64,000 nucleotides of DNA from Actinernus sp. WN-2022 (taxonomy: Eukaryota > Cnidaria > Anthozoa > Actiniaria > Actinernidae): the NCBI GenBank assembly GCA_030867875.1, contig JAOWCC010000019.1, positions 106,317,006 to 106,381,005 on the forward strand, in the 5' to 3' direction. Below the pieces are notes generated by a model. That model ran no database searches. It was given only the letters and a program-made list of their open reading frames with translations, and was not told the DNA's origin. Shown one piece after another: positions 1-8,542 of the stretch (position 1 is the stretch's first letter; every line of letters begins with the position of its first letter). Made by a program: the position numbers and the translations under genes.

Positions 1-3000
1 ACAGCTCGTTTGAATCCCGACAACATCAATCGACCAAATACCCAATGGGCTTTTGTGCGTTGGATCTACGTGGATGTCAAAGTCGTGATCGATCGGCAGC
101 CTCTGTTGGGAACAGGCCCACTACCTCAATGGCTTCGCCAGAAAAAAGGAATGTTTGCCCTCGATCGATATGGTGACAACCTATGTCTGTGGCGCTGCCT
201 TGCCGTATACAAAGGAGCCCGTGCAGACAAGTGTAACACCTCAGCTCGAAGACTTGCCCAGGTCTTCTATGGCTTGGTAGCACCCACGCAAGACGTTCCC
301 AAGACTTCCTTAGACCAGCTGGAGGAAGTCGAGTTACACTTTGGAATCGGCATTCGGGTGTACGAACCTACGGAGGCTGGCGCTTGGCATCTGATGCGAC
401 ATGCAGCTCACTACAAGCATACGATGACGATTGGGATATACGAAGGACATGCCTTCTATATCAAGGACGTCAAAAAGCTAGGGCACATATACGTATGTAA
501 TGACTGTAAGCAACGGTTCACACAGTCTGGCAGCCTCCAACGCCACGCAGATCGTTGTAGTCGTGGCGAAACGAAGATTGTTTGCCCTGGAAAAGCAATC
601 ACAGTACCCCAGTCGGCATATGAAAAAGCATTCTGGCCAGAGAGCGATTCCAACAAAGCCAGCAAAGTCGCTCTACGCTGGTTGAAACGCGAAGCCGAAA
701 GGATTGGGCAACACATTCATCACGCAGCTTGTGGACATGGTGGAGAGCATTGGATAGAAGGAGCGCCGGTCGACGGCTACGAACCTCTTTCGAAAACCAT
801 CTTCCAATTTCATGGATGCTATTTCCATGGCTGCCCGAAATGCTTCCCTAGGGAAACGAGGCTCTATCGCAAGACCTGCGAAAGAACCGAAAGTCTACGC
901 AAGGCAGGTTATGTAGTAGTGGAGGCTTGGGGCTGCTCTACAAAGGAGACAAACGAACCGGTCCCCACGCCAACGCAAACTGCCTACCCACACGCCATAG
1001 TGTACGATTTCGAAGCCTATCTCGATACAACGAAAGGAAGACAACCAACGGATCGATTGACCATCGAAAACGTTCATATCCCAATATCAGTATCAATTGC
1101 CGACACGTACGATCGAACGCCAACCCACATCTGTCGACGCGATCCAAAAGAGCTTGTAGCCGCCTTTATCGAAGAACTCCAACGAAGAGCGAAAGCAATC
1201 CGAGAAGTCGTTGCAGAACAGTTCTGTCCCAAGACACCTGAATTCTCCTTCGACACCCTATCGAAGGCACAACGGATGAGAATCGACGAATGGGTCAACC
1301 AAGTTCCCGTTCTAGGCTTCAACTCTGGCAGGTACGATCTCAACCTGATCAGAAACTATTTCGTAGAATCTATTGCCGACACATGCAAGAAAGTCAGAGT
1401 AGCAAAGAAAGCCAACACCACTATGTTTCTCTTAACTCCCGATTTCCGTTTCCTCGATGTGATGAACTACCTTAGACCTGGAACTTCCTACGAACGTTGG
1501 ATCACTGCCTATGGATGTGAGTTGCAAAAGAGTTTCTTTCCATATGAGTGGTTCGACTCTCCAGACAAGTTGGATCACGTTGGATTGCCAGATTATCGAG
1601 AGTGGGGTTCGAAGTTGAAAGGTCAACACCTACTATCTAGGTCAGAGTTCGAAGACTGCAAGCGCACCTTTCTCGACAAGGGAATGGAGACCTTTGCAGA
1701 CTGGCTACGATACTACAACGACCTAGACGTAGTTCCATTCCTAGAGGCACTCGAAAAGATGCGAGATTTCTATCACGAGAAGGGAGTAGACATGCTGAAA
1801 GATGCAGTGTCCATCCCAGGAGTCTCGCTACAGTTCCTGCTTCGAGGTAGTGTAGAAAGGGGAGCTGAGATGTGCGCTCCAAGTAAGGAAGCCTACCACA
1901 TGCTGAAAGACGCTGTCGTGGGAGGTCCAAGCATAGTGTTCACCAGACGCCACGAAGCAGGAGTGACTAAGATTCGTAGTCATCAGGGTGGAACCAAGTT
2001 GTGTCGCAAGGTTCTTGGATACGATGCCAACGCCCTATATCTTTCTACCATGGAATTAGAAATGCCTTGTGGAAAAGAAGAGGTTGTGCACTACGACGAG
2101 CCAGGTCTAGAAGCCGAAGGATTTGTCGAATGTCTACTAAACTATGCGTGGTTTGGATATGCGGAGGTAGACATCGAGATACCAAAAGAATTGTGGAAGA
2201 AATTTGAGGAGATGCCCCCCTTCTTCTACAACAAGAAAATCCCCAAGGAAGCAATTCCTCCACAAATGTTGGCCTACCTTGAGAAGACGGGTAGAAAGCG
2301 CAGTGAGGAAACGAAGCTAGTTGGGAGTCTCTCGGGAAAGAAGTTGCTACTCTATGCTCCTCTTCTACTTTGGTATCTAGACCATGGCGCAGTGATCACT
2401 GCTGTCTACCGCACGATAGACTACGAACCCAAAAAAGTATTCGAATGGTTTGTGGATCAAGTCACCGAAGCACGACGTACAGGAGATGTAGACAAAAGTA
2501 AAACCTTGCTAGCAGACGTGTTCAAGCTACTTGGAAATAGTGCCTATGGAAAGTTGATCGAAGATTTGGGGCGACAAACAAATGTCACCTACACCAAAGA
2601 CGAGAAGGTCGTCGACAAAGCGATGCGAAGTGTTTGGTTCGAAGACCTGGAAGAGATTGGTCTGGCATACGAACTTGAAAGTAGAAAGAACCAGATCCGA
2701 ATCAAACGCCCTTTCCAAGTAGGTATTGCCGTGTACCAGCTTGCCAAACTTCGCATGCTCGAGTTCTACTATGACTTCCTCGACAAGTACATCGTTCGAG
2801 ATGATTTCGAATACATCCAGATGGATACGGACAGTGCCTACATCGCAATTTCAGGAAACACCATCGATGAAGTTGTACGACCAGAATTGTGCGAGGACTT
2901 TGCAGCCCACAGAAAAGAGTGGTTAGCTTGGGACAAGTGGAGCAGTCGTACACCAGGTCTCTTCAAGCTCGAATTCGAAGGACAGCGCGCCATTGCCCTA

Positions 3001-3267
3001 TGTTCGAAAGCCTACTACGTCGATGTAGGTGGCAGCAAGAAGTATTCCACCAAAGGTATGTCTAGACGGCACAACGACGTTTCATGGGCTAGATTCGAAG
3101 CAGCGCTCCAGGGTAATATTGACGTGGCGAAAAACCGAGGCTTCCGGCTACTACCAGAAGGTATGGCAACCTACGAACAGCAGAAACTTGGACTTTCGGC
3201 TTACTATGACAAAAGATACGTTCTGCCTGATGGAATCCATACCGAACCAATAGAGTACGCTGTCTAG
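1..3267 (+). CDS. polB: Polinton/Maverick protein-primed family B DNA polymerase, 5' end outside window
   Basis: This replicates the element's linear genome by protein priming. The frame is open to the left edge, and the first codon of the long ORF (nt 10) is TTG, so the true start lies upstream. Numbering residues from nt 10: an OTU-like N-terminal patch (D56, C59), a zinc finger (C163, C166, H179, C183) and a VSR-endonuclease-like block (about 235-310, containing FHGCYFHGCPKC). The 3'-5' exonuclease follows: Exo I (D333, E335), Exo II (N438, D443) and Exo III (Y569, D573). Polymerase motifs are A (D672 in YDANALYL), B (K839-x3-N-S-x-Y-G) and C (D939-T-D941-S). All expected catalytic residues are present and no internal stop is seen over about 1,085 codons. 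It is convergent with the integrase, and the two stop codons overlap in one CTAG. Confidence 0.95.
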   Translation, partial: TARLNPDNINRPNTQWAFVRWIYVDVKVVIDRQPLLGTGPLPQWLRQKKGMFALDRYGDNLCLWRCLAVYKGARADKCNTSARRLAQVFYGLVAPTQDVPKTSLDQLEEVELHFGIGIRVYEPTEAGAWHLMRHAAHYKHTMTIGIYEGHAFYIKDVKKLGHIYVCNDCKQRFTQSGSLQRHADRCSRGETKIVCPGKAITVPQSAYEKAFWPESDSNKASKVALRWLKREAERIGQHIHHAACGHGGEHWIEGAPVDGYEPLSKTIFQFHGCYFHGCPKCFPRETRLYRKTCERTESLRKAGYVVVEAWGCSTKETNEPVPTPTQTAYPHAIVYDFEAYLDTTKGRQPTDRLTIENVHIPISVSIADTYDRTPTHICRRDPKELVAAFIEELQRRAKAIREVVAEQFCPKTPEFSFDTLSKAQRMRIDEWVNQVPVLGFNSGRYDLNLIRNYFVESIADTCKKVRVAKKANTTMFLLTPDFRFLDVMNYLRPGTSYERWITAYGCELQKSFFPYEWFDSPDKLDHVGLPDYREWGSKLKGQHLLSRSEFEDCKRTFLDKGMETFADWLRYYNDLDVVPFLEALEKMRDFYHEKGVDMLKDAVSIPGVSLQFLLRGSVERGAEMCAPSKEAYHMLKDAVVGGPSIVFTRRHEAGVTKIRSHQGGTKLCRKVLGYDANALYLSTMELEMPCGKEEVVHYDEPGLEAEGFVECLLNYAWFGYAEVDIEIPKELWKKFEEMPPFFYNKKIPKEAIPPQMLAYLEKTGRKRSEETKLVGSLSGKKLLLYAPLLLWYLDHGAVITAVYRTIDYEPKKVFEWFVDQVTEARRTGDVDKSKTLLADVFKLLGNSAYGKLIEDLGRQTNVTYTKDEKVVDKAMRSVWFEDLEEIGLAYELESRKNQIRIKRPFQVGIAVYQLAKLRMLEFYYDFLDKYIVRDDFEYIQMDTDSAYIAISGNTIDEVVRPELCEDFAAHRKEWLAWDKWSSRTPGLFKLEFEGQRAIALCSKAYYVDVGGSKKYSTKGMSRRHNDVSWARFEAALQGNIDVAKNRGFRLLPEGMATYEQQKLGLSAYYDKRYVLPDGIHTEPIEYAV

Positions 3268-4301
3268 CGCTTGGATACAAACAGAATTCCTTTCGGCGGT
3301 AGTTCCGTATCCCTAGGAACAACTTGTAGCTCTTCACGAACGAATCCACGTTTGGGTGCATCCTTCTCCCCTTCTCGCTTCGCAAGGTAGTAAAGCACAG
3401 GCTGTCCCGAAGATACTACACTTCGCGAAATGGTGTATATCTGCAAACTCCACACAGGATCAGTAGCTCTACGTTTTTCACCCCCTTCCAATTCTCCTGG
3501 TGCGTAAAGATATCGAACTAGAACGTCGAATGGTAGGCGCTCTTCTCTCAAACCAACAGTGCGCGAATATGTAGGAGTCTTTAGATCTACTCGTTGCGCC
3601 ACTACAGAATTTGAAGGCTCCTTTCCTGTAAGTCGAGTCACCTCACTGTTCAGGGCTTTGATAACCATTGGTAAACGAACTACCCATTCTCTACTACGCT
3701 CATCTGATCCTTCCGAAGTAAGTACCAGCTCTTGTGCATATTGATATCCAAACAATCTCTCAGCTAGTGTTCTATTCGCTCGTTCGACGAAGCCTTGCGC
3801 TCTATGATTACCAGCTTCACCTCGTTGAACTTTCGTACCACGTAGTGCTAATGTTTCAGACATACGTCCCATGAATTCTCTACCAGGATCTACTTGTAAT
3901 GTTTTTGGCCATTCTAGTGGACTACGTTTATAGATTCGTTCGAATGCTGCAGACACTTCACCACTATCTTTCGATGCTAAAGGTTCAGCCTCTTTATATC
4001 TAGAAGCTACATCGATTACCACTAAAGCATACTTATATAGTTTCCTTCCACGGCTAGGTCTATCATGAGGTAGAAATATCAAATCAGCTTGATGAACTTC
4101 ATTAGGTTTCGATACAGTCCAATGTGGTCGTGGAATATAGCGTGGTGGTGATAGATATATTTGCCACATGGCTTGTTTCTCTAACCAACCCTTAGCTACA
4201 TCTTCCGATACTTTTGCAGCCATTGATAACTTACTAATTGCAGCATAACCTTTCCAATAGCCCATAGGACCATAGAAGGTATTCGCAAGTTTAGCATCCA
4301 T
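3264..4301 (-). CDS. int: Polinton retroviral-type integrase (rve, DD35E)
   Basis: This is the integrase that inserts the element into host DNA. The ORF extends to 4331 only through a TTG; the first ATG is at 4301, giving 345 aa. Numbered from that ATG, the catalytic triad is D73 (HQADL), D138 (QVDPGREF) and E173 (FVERANRTL), and the D138-E173 spacing is the DD35E arrangement of retroviral, LTR-element and Polinton integrases. The N-terminal part (YGPMGYWKGY ... VAKGWLEKQ) resembles the zinc-binding or helical region of Maverick integrases. The C-terminal VRYLYAPGELEGG block resembles the SH3-like part; no clear chromodomain is seen. The frame is intact. It is the last gene of a minus-strand block that begins with the capsid gene. 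Confidence 0.93.
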   Translation of the reverse strand: MDAKLANTFYGPMGYWKGYAAISKLSMAAKVSEDVAKGWLEKQAMWQIYLSPPRYIPRPHWTVSKPNEVHQADLIFLPHDRPSRGRKLYKYALVVIDVASRYKEAEPLASKDSGEVSAAFERIYKRSPLEWPKTLQVDPGREFMGRMSETLALRGTKVQRGEAGNHRAQGFVERANRTLAERLFGYQYAQELVLTSEGSDERSREWVVRLPMVIKALNSEVTRLTGKEPSNSVVAQRVDLKTPTYSRTVGLREERLPFDVLVRYLYAPGELEGGEKRRATDPVWSLQIYTISRSVVSSGQPVLYYLAKREGEKDAPKRGFVREELQVVPRDTELPPKGILFVSKR

Positions 4302-4331
4302 TATATATCTATGTATTCTAACCTCCAACAA

Positions 4332-4673
4332 GAAGAGAAAAAAGAAAGAAAAAAAAAGGAATAAGAACTTATCTAACCAACTAGTTCTTATTCTTTTTTT
4401 TTTTTAGTATCTCGTCGATCGTAAAAATTCTCGTTTTTTAAAAGGCATATCGACTAATAGCGTATCCAGCGACTAGAGATAAAGACTTTATATAGCTGAC
4501 AAGTTATCATCCTTTTTTTTTATTTTTTCTTATTTTATGTAGATTCGTTTAGTAATCTTATAGTAATACTCTAGTAATACTCTAGTAATACTCTAGTAAT
4601 CTAGTAAGTGATCTAGTAATTACGTTTAACGTAAAAAAGCTCGTTTTTTTTAAAGCATAGCTATAACCAATTC
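4332..4673. repeat. AT-rich intergenic region with 18-bp hairpin and short tandem repeat
   Basis: There is no gene here. A stem is formed by 4351-4369 and 4383-4400 (GGAATAAGAACT against AGTTCTTATTC, extended by A and T runs, one bulged G, 13-nt loop). A TCTAGTAATAC tandem repeat lies around 4565-4605. The hairpin sits downstream of the minus-strand small-gene block and just upstream of the integrase start, so it could end an upstream transcript. That role is inference. Confidence 0.6.
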
Positions 4674-5096
4674 TTATAAGAATCGAGTGGCAACGTATCC
4701 AGTCGCGAATACACTACCACCTAAGGCCACCAATTCGGCAGTTTTCCTCGAATTAGATGGTCGATAATAATCTGAGAGTTTAGGCTCTTCCAGTTTCATT
4801 TGTAGTATGTGATATATATGGAGTTTTCGCATTGCATCGATTCTATCTTTAAGTCCAACGTGTGCGTTATTTTCTTTCCAGTGGTTCCAGGTGGCTTGTG
4901 CTTCTAGTCGTTTTTCTCGATTTTTCTCATAGGTTGCAATAGCGGCATTTGCCTTCTCCTGAGCTTTATCATGTCTTACCATCTCTGCGGCAGCAGCATT
5001 AGGCCCGCTAGTTGCTTTTTCTATTTCGTGTGCGGCAATACTAGCGGCAGCACTAGTTATGGCGAAGACAAATCCCATAAATATTATTGATGCCAT
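4674..5096 (-). CDS. Small Polinton membrane protein, 140 aa, unknown function
   Basis: I do not recognise a named family. The ATG at 5096 opens a 140-residue frame. A hydrophobic, Ala-rich N-terminus (about residues 3-22) is followed by a charged, probably helical middle (about 45-110). A second hydrophobic stretch ends the protein (about 119-138). The shape of two terminal membrane segments around a charged helix fits a small virion membrane or core-associated protein, which is inference. It lies 30 bp downstream of the next small membrane gene, on the same strand, in the block running from the capsid gene to the integrase. Confidence 0.7.
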   Translation of the reverse strand: MASIIFMGFVFAITSAAASIAAHEIEKATSGPNAAAAEMVRHDKAQEKANAAIATYEKNREKRLEAQATWNHWKENNAHVGLKDRIDAMRKLHIYHILQMKLEEPKLSDYYRPSNSRKTAELVALGGSVFATGYVATRFL

Positions 5097-5126
5097 GGCT
5101 TCGAAGGCGAGGTAGAGTCGCCCCTG

Positions 5127-5345
5127 TTACTCAACAGGCTTCAAATACCCTTTGTCCTTTAGGTATTTCCTGGCAGCCAGACTACCAGATAACACTGCTA
5201 TCCACTTCACGAAGTTCAAAACGCTAGACGAAGGATCGTTAGTCAGAGGTTCTTTGATTGCTTTCTTTCCGATCCAACCGATACCTGCCGCAAGTCCAGT
5301 CAATATAGCAGCTTCCTGTATTGTGTTCATAAGTTCTTTAGCCAT
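5127..5345 (-). CDS. Small Polinton membrane protein, 72 aa
   Basis: The ATG at 5345 gives a short frame with two hydrophobic stretches, about residues 12-26 (ILTGLAAGIGWIG) and 44-58 (FVKWIAVLSGSLAA), joined by a polar loop with a Lys-rich end. No family is recognised. It is tightly packed between two same-strand small genes, which is the main support for it being real. A membrane role is inferred from composition only. Confidence 0.6.
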   Translation of the reverse strand: MAKELMNTIQEAAILTGLAAGIGWIGKKAIKEPLTNDPSSSVLNFVKWIAVLSGSLAARKYLKDKGYLKPVE

Positions 5346-5418
5346 CTAATTGGAACAACGTTTACATCACCGGCCAATGTTGGACGTTGCATATATGTCT
5401 ACAGCGTGGCTTCAAATG

Positions 5419-5826
5419 CTATATCATGCCTTGAGTTTTTAGGTTACGACCTTTTGGGGTTTCTTTGGTAGCGGCAGCTGAGCTGTCTGTGGCGGCAGCA
5501 AAGCTGCCATTGGAGCTGTGGTTAACTCGTTGCGTTTGTTCGTATTGCTTATACTGATAGTACAAACCCACAAATGCTATGCTTACCCCAATTACAGCAA
5601 GTGTGGTATTAGTTGATATCAAACTTGGCTTATCGGTATGACTGTCTACCTGCGCCTGCGTTGCCGCCTGCGTTGCCGCCTGCGTTGCCGCCACATTGGC
5701 GATATTTTCTTTCCTCCTTTGCGCTATGAGTTTGCCTGCAGCGACTCGTTTTGGATTTGGTGGGGGCTTTACTGGTTCTTTTGTGATGGGATCATTTCGA
5801 TCTTCGGAATGGGTATCAATTTCCAT
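5419..5826 (-). CDS. Polinton single-pass membrane protein with basic AGK motif, 135 aa
   Basis: No named family is assigned. The N-terminal 40 residues are acidic, then Pro- and Lys-rich, with NPKRVAAGKLIAQRRKENI at about residues 24-42. Similar basic 'AGK' patches occur in small proteins of this element class, as I recall. An in-frame 12-bp DNA repeat (about 5650-5695) encodes repeated AATQ. A single hydrophobic segment (about residues 75-91, LAVIGVSIAFVGLYY) is followed by a polar tail with two Ala/Ser-rich patches. The ATG at 5826 is the first in frame. Confidence 0.6.
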   Translation of the reverse strand: MEIDTHSEDRNDPITKEPVKPPPNPKRVAAGKLIAQRRKENIANVAATQAATQAATQAQVDSHTDKPSLISTNTTLAVIGVSIAFVGLYYQYKQYEQTQRVNHSSNGSFAAATDSSAAATKETPKGRNLKTQGMI

Positions 5827-5880
5827 CTTGTTAAGAGTAATTACTTAGTGGTTGAGGTAACTTCAATACGTTAATTACAT

Positions 5881-6564
5881 TTAAGATTCTTTTAAATTTG
5901 AATATACCTCAAGTACTTCATCAACTTCATTTTCGCTCGGCAATACTTGCTCCTCGGACTCCTGTTCCGCCGACATAGAATGTTTAGCAACGTGACAAAG
6001 GGCACTAGTTAGTGCTACAAGTGGACCTGCTTTGTAGGCCAATCGGCCAGCCAGTGCAGATAGCTCGTTTCGGACTAAGCGGTCTTTCTTTAGAGCTTTC
6101 AACAGCCTTCGTTGTTGTCGAGAATCTAGAGGCCTCATATATGCGACTACACAAGTTGCTAGACTTAGTGCTCTATCCACTAAGCAGTCATTTATTTGCT
6201 TCGCTAAGACGGCTTGGTATCTCCGATATAGGCGTTCTATGTCTTTATCAGGTAACTTAGAAATGTCTCCAAGAGAAAAATTCTTCCCTAGATATTCTTT
6301 TGTCGTACCAGTCACGGCTAGAATAGAAAGAGCTTCCCTATGTTCGATGATTTCTATGCTACGACGAAAGATTGCTTCCGCTTCATCGGTGGTAGCGCAG
6401 TGTGGCGGCAGCAAGCTGCCATCGAAGCCATGGCAATCTTTGCTGCCAGCTTTGCTGCCGCTACTGCGGTAGCCGCATTCGGCCCTTGGTGGAGGACCTG
6501 TCACATCTATTTCGCCGGATTCAGCTAGTATGTTCATTAATTCATCATCCAAATCTTTAGCCAT
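5881..6564 (-). CDS. Conserved Polinton-type protein, 227 aa, unknown function
   Basis: The ATG at 6564 lies one base after the ATPase stop (6566-6568), so the two genes abut. The N-terminal 60 residues are acidic then Gly/Ser-rich. The central part is helical and charged, including DIERLYRRYQAVLAKQ at about residues 109-124 and a following amphipathic helix with LSLATCVVAYM. This matches the general look of a protein I associate with Polintons next to the ATPase, but I cannot name a function. The C-terminus is acidic. No transmembrane segment is evident. A minor structural role is a guess. Confidence 0.65.
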   Translation of the reverse strand: MAKDLDDELMNILAESGEIDVTGPPPRAECGYRSSGSKAGSKDCHGFDGSLLPPHCATTDEAEAIFRRSIEIIEHREALSILAVTGTTKEYLGKNFSLGDISKLPDKDIERLYRRYQAVLAKQINDCLVDRALSLATCVVAYMRPLDSRQQRRLLKALKKDRLVRNELSALAGRLAYKAGPLVALTSALCHVAKHSMSAEQESEEQVLPSENEVDEVLEVYSNLKES

Positions 6565-6565
6565 C

Positions 6566-7188
6566 TTACTTCAACGTATTGTGACATACCATAGGTGAAG
6601 GTATCTCTAATAGTGTGGAAAAGGGATGTCGCAAACAGAAACATATATGTGCGAACTTAGTCTCAAGTTCTGAAATGAATAGCTTCTTATCATCTAAGGA
6701 TATGCTAGCGCCGTAGTCATCGAATAGATCCTTTAATCCCGGTGCGCTTGCGATGCGAAATGCCACAACGATTGCGCAATTCTCGCGAAAGTTCTTACAT
6801 ATACTCTTTTGTGTTTGTGATGAGGCCCAAATCGAAATACCAATGTGGCGTGCAGAAAAGGCTAAATCGGATATCTTATTGGTCCTTCCCTTAACATCCT
6901 TGCTTGCCGCACAATCATCAAGGATAATAAGCGTATTCGTTCCTTCGAAAAAACAAGCACAGTCGCCTAGGGTTGCATCAATATCGTTCTGAGAAGGCGC
7001 TAGGACAATGAAGCGAGGATCTCCCTTACCAACGCCTTTATAGGTTTTATTGTTAGCATAGGTGGGACAAATTAATACGATATATTCAAATTTAAAACGA
7101 AATGATCAACTATGAACTGAGTCTTTCCGCAGTTTGTGGGGCCAATTATGAGTGCGTTAAAGGGAATTTGATCTGTCAATGTGTTCAT
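6566..7188 (-). pseudogene. Polinton FtsK/HerA-type DNA-packaging ATPase, broken by one frameshift
   Basis: This is the ATPase that packages DNA into the capsid. An N-terminal piece starting at the ATG of 7188 carries Walker A (GPTNCGKT, about nt 7131-7154) and ends at a stop near 7072. The rest of the family signature lies in another minus-strand frame, open from about 7100 to the stop at 6566. It includes the ICPTY strand, a Walker B-like hydrophobic strand ending in DDC (about 6906-6925), and the conserved SARHIGIS block after it. The two parts meet near 7095-7105 with a net one-base offset and no long homopolymer. The frame on each side is otherwise clean, so this is a young lesion, a sequencing error or, less likely, a recoding site. 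It starts 26 bp after the capsid gene. Confidence 0.88.
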
Positions 7189-7213
7189 GGTAATGAGTAC
7201 ATTAACGAGTACG

Positions 7214-8464
7214 TTAGTGATAAACATTTTGTAGCATTCCTTGTTCAATAGTTGCTTGTGCATCAGAAAGCACGAATATGTGCATGTTCACCGTACCTGA
7301 GCCTCCACTGCGATGAATCCTAAGGCGAATGGATGCTCCAGCATCTTGTTGGGCTAAACCATCTCCATGAACTATACTGGTTTGAGAAGTGCGGCAATCG
7401 ATGAGTGCGGCAAACTTGTTCTCAAAGAACTTCTTATGCGTCATGGATGTAGCGGCGGCAGCCTCTCCGAAACGCGGGACAAACCAATTCTTCGCTGACT
7501 TCCATAAATCCTTTGGTAGCATCCCAAAAGAATATAGAGCGTTAGGAATGCCATTGACGTGTACCTCGACCTTGGTGATTCCTGGATTTACGAATTTCTC
7601 ACTATCTCTAGTGCCTGCCACATGAGGATCCACAAATAGAAGAAGAATGCCATTGAGAGAGAGACGAAGTACGTTTATGCTTTCAGATACGAGTGTGTCG
7701 GTTCCTAGATTGATCGAGACGGTTTTGAAGTACTCATAATGGTTATACAGAAAGGCTTTACCGCTGGCGTAGGTACTATTTGCCTGCGACGCAAGATCGA
7801 GACTTTCGATGACTTCATATTCTAGTTCAATGTTCGATAGTTTGTACGTTCCTACTTTCGTACTGTCAGATCCGACTATGACGTCTATGGCCGGTGCCAG
7901 TGTCAAATGAAATGACATCTTATCTCGAATCGCATGTGGATAAAAGACGCCATGGGTTGTGATAACTTCATGATCAATAGGTATCTTGTACACGCTACCA
8001 TATGCCGCTAGTGTCGCATTATCAGCCGCATTAGATGTAGATGCGTTACTGGCCTTTGAACGAAGTTTGTTCACATTAGCAGATTGAATGCCCCGCTCTA
8101 CGCTATTCTCTCGTTCTACATCAGATAGGTATAGATCGCTATATACCTGTAGTAGATCGGGTCGACTTATATCTTCTAATCTAGTAGTTCCCATCCATAC
8201 GACTCGCTTTGAGACTATGCAACGTCCAACGTTGGCTACCAAATAGTTGTCGGCATGACCCCCGGATAGAGTGATATTGGCACTAAGGGCTAGACTACCA
8301 GGTACTAGAAGTCTATTTTCGCCTAACGTAGGAACATTAACAATTAAAGTTTCCCCTGGATTGGCTGAGGAAGGAGTGAAAGTTACACGATGGAACACAC
8401 GACTGGCTTTAAGAGATCTACCTTCTCTAGGAGAATAGTCAGGATGGAGCGTCGTTGATATCAT
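7214..8464 (-). CDS. mcp: Polinton major capsid protein (double jelly-roll, hexon-like)
   Basis: This is the main structural protein of the predicted icosahedral particle. The ORF reaches 8533 only through a TTG; the first ATG is at 8464, giving 416 residues beginning MISTTLHPDYSP. The protein is beta-rich with no long coiled coil. Blocks typical of Polinton capsids are visible: an N-terminal FTPSSANPGETLIVNVP strand region, LLVPGSLALSANI, and a central DNATLAAYGSVYKIPID segment. Late strands include VEVHVNGIPNALYSFGMLPKD and a C-terminal SGTVNMHIFVLSDAQ. The family call rests on recognition of these patterns and on neighbours (ATPase, penton, PolB, integrase). It is intact and heads the minus-strand block. 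It diverges from the 347-aa gene across 78 bp. Confidence 0.88.
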   Translation of the reverse strand: MISTTLHPDYSPREGRSLKASRVFHRVTFTPSSANPGETLIVNVPTLGENRLLVPGSLALSANITLSGGHADNYLVANVGRCIVSKRVVWMGTTRLEDISRPDLLQVYSDLYLSDVERENSVERGIQSANVNKLRSKASNASTSNAADNATLAAYGSVYKIPIDHEVITTHGVFYPHAIRDKMSFHLTLAPAIDVIVGSDSTKVGTYKLSNIELEYEVIESLDLASQANSTYASGKAFLYNHYEYFKTVSINLGTDTLVSESINVLRLSLNGILLLFVDPHVAGTRDSEKFVNPGITKVEVHVNGIPNALYSFGMLPKDLWKSAKNWFVPRFGEAAAATSMTHKKFFENKFAALIDCRTSQTSIVHGDGLAQQDAGASIRLRIHRSGGSGTVNMHIFVLSDAQATIEQGMLQNVYH

Positions 8465-8542
8465 GATGTTTGTTTCACACAATTGAATATGTTTTGTTCC
8501 ACAATTGAATACTAATAGTATATCACATATCAAGTGTTCAAT
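8465..8542. promoter_or_regulatory. Divergent promoter region between capsid and 347-aa gene
   Basis: The 78-bp AT-rich gap separates two outward-facing starts. A 12-bp motif, CACAATTGAATA, occurs twice in the same orientation at 8478-8489 and 8500-8511, 22 bp apart. This is close to two helical turns and suggests a paired regulator site for a bidirectional late promoter. The promoter role is inference from position and repetition. Confidence 0.45.
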
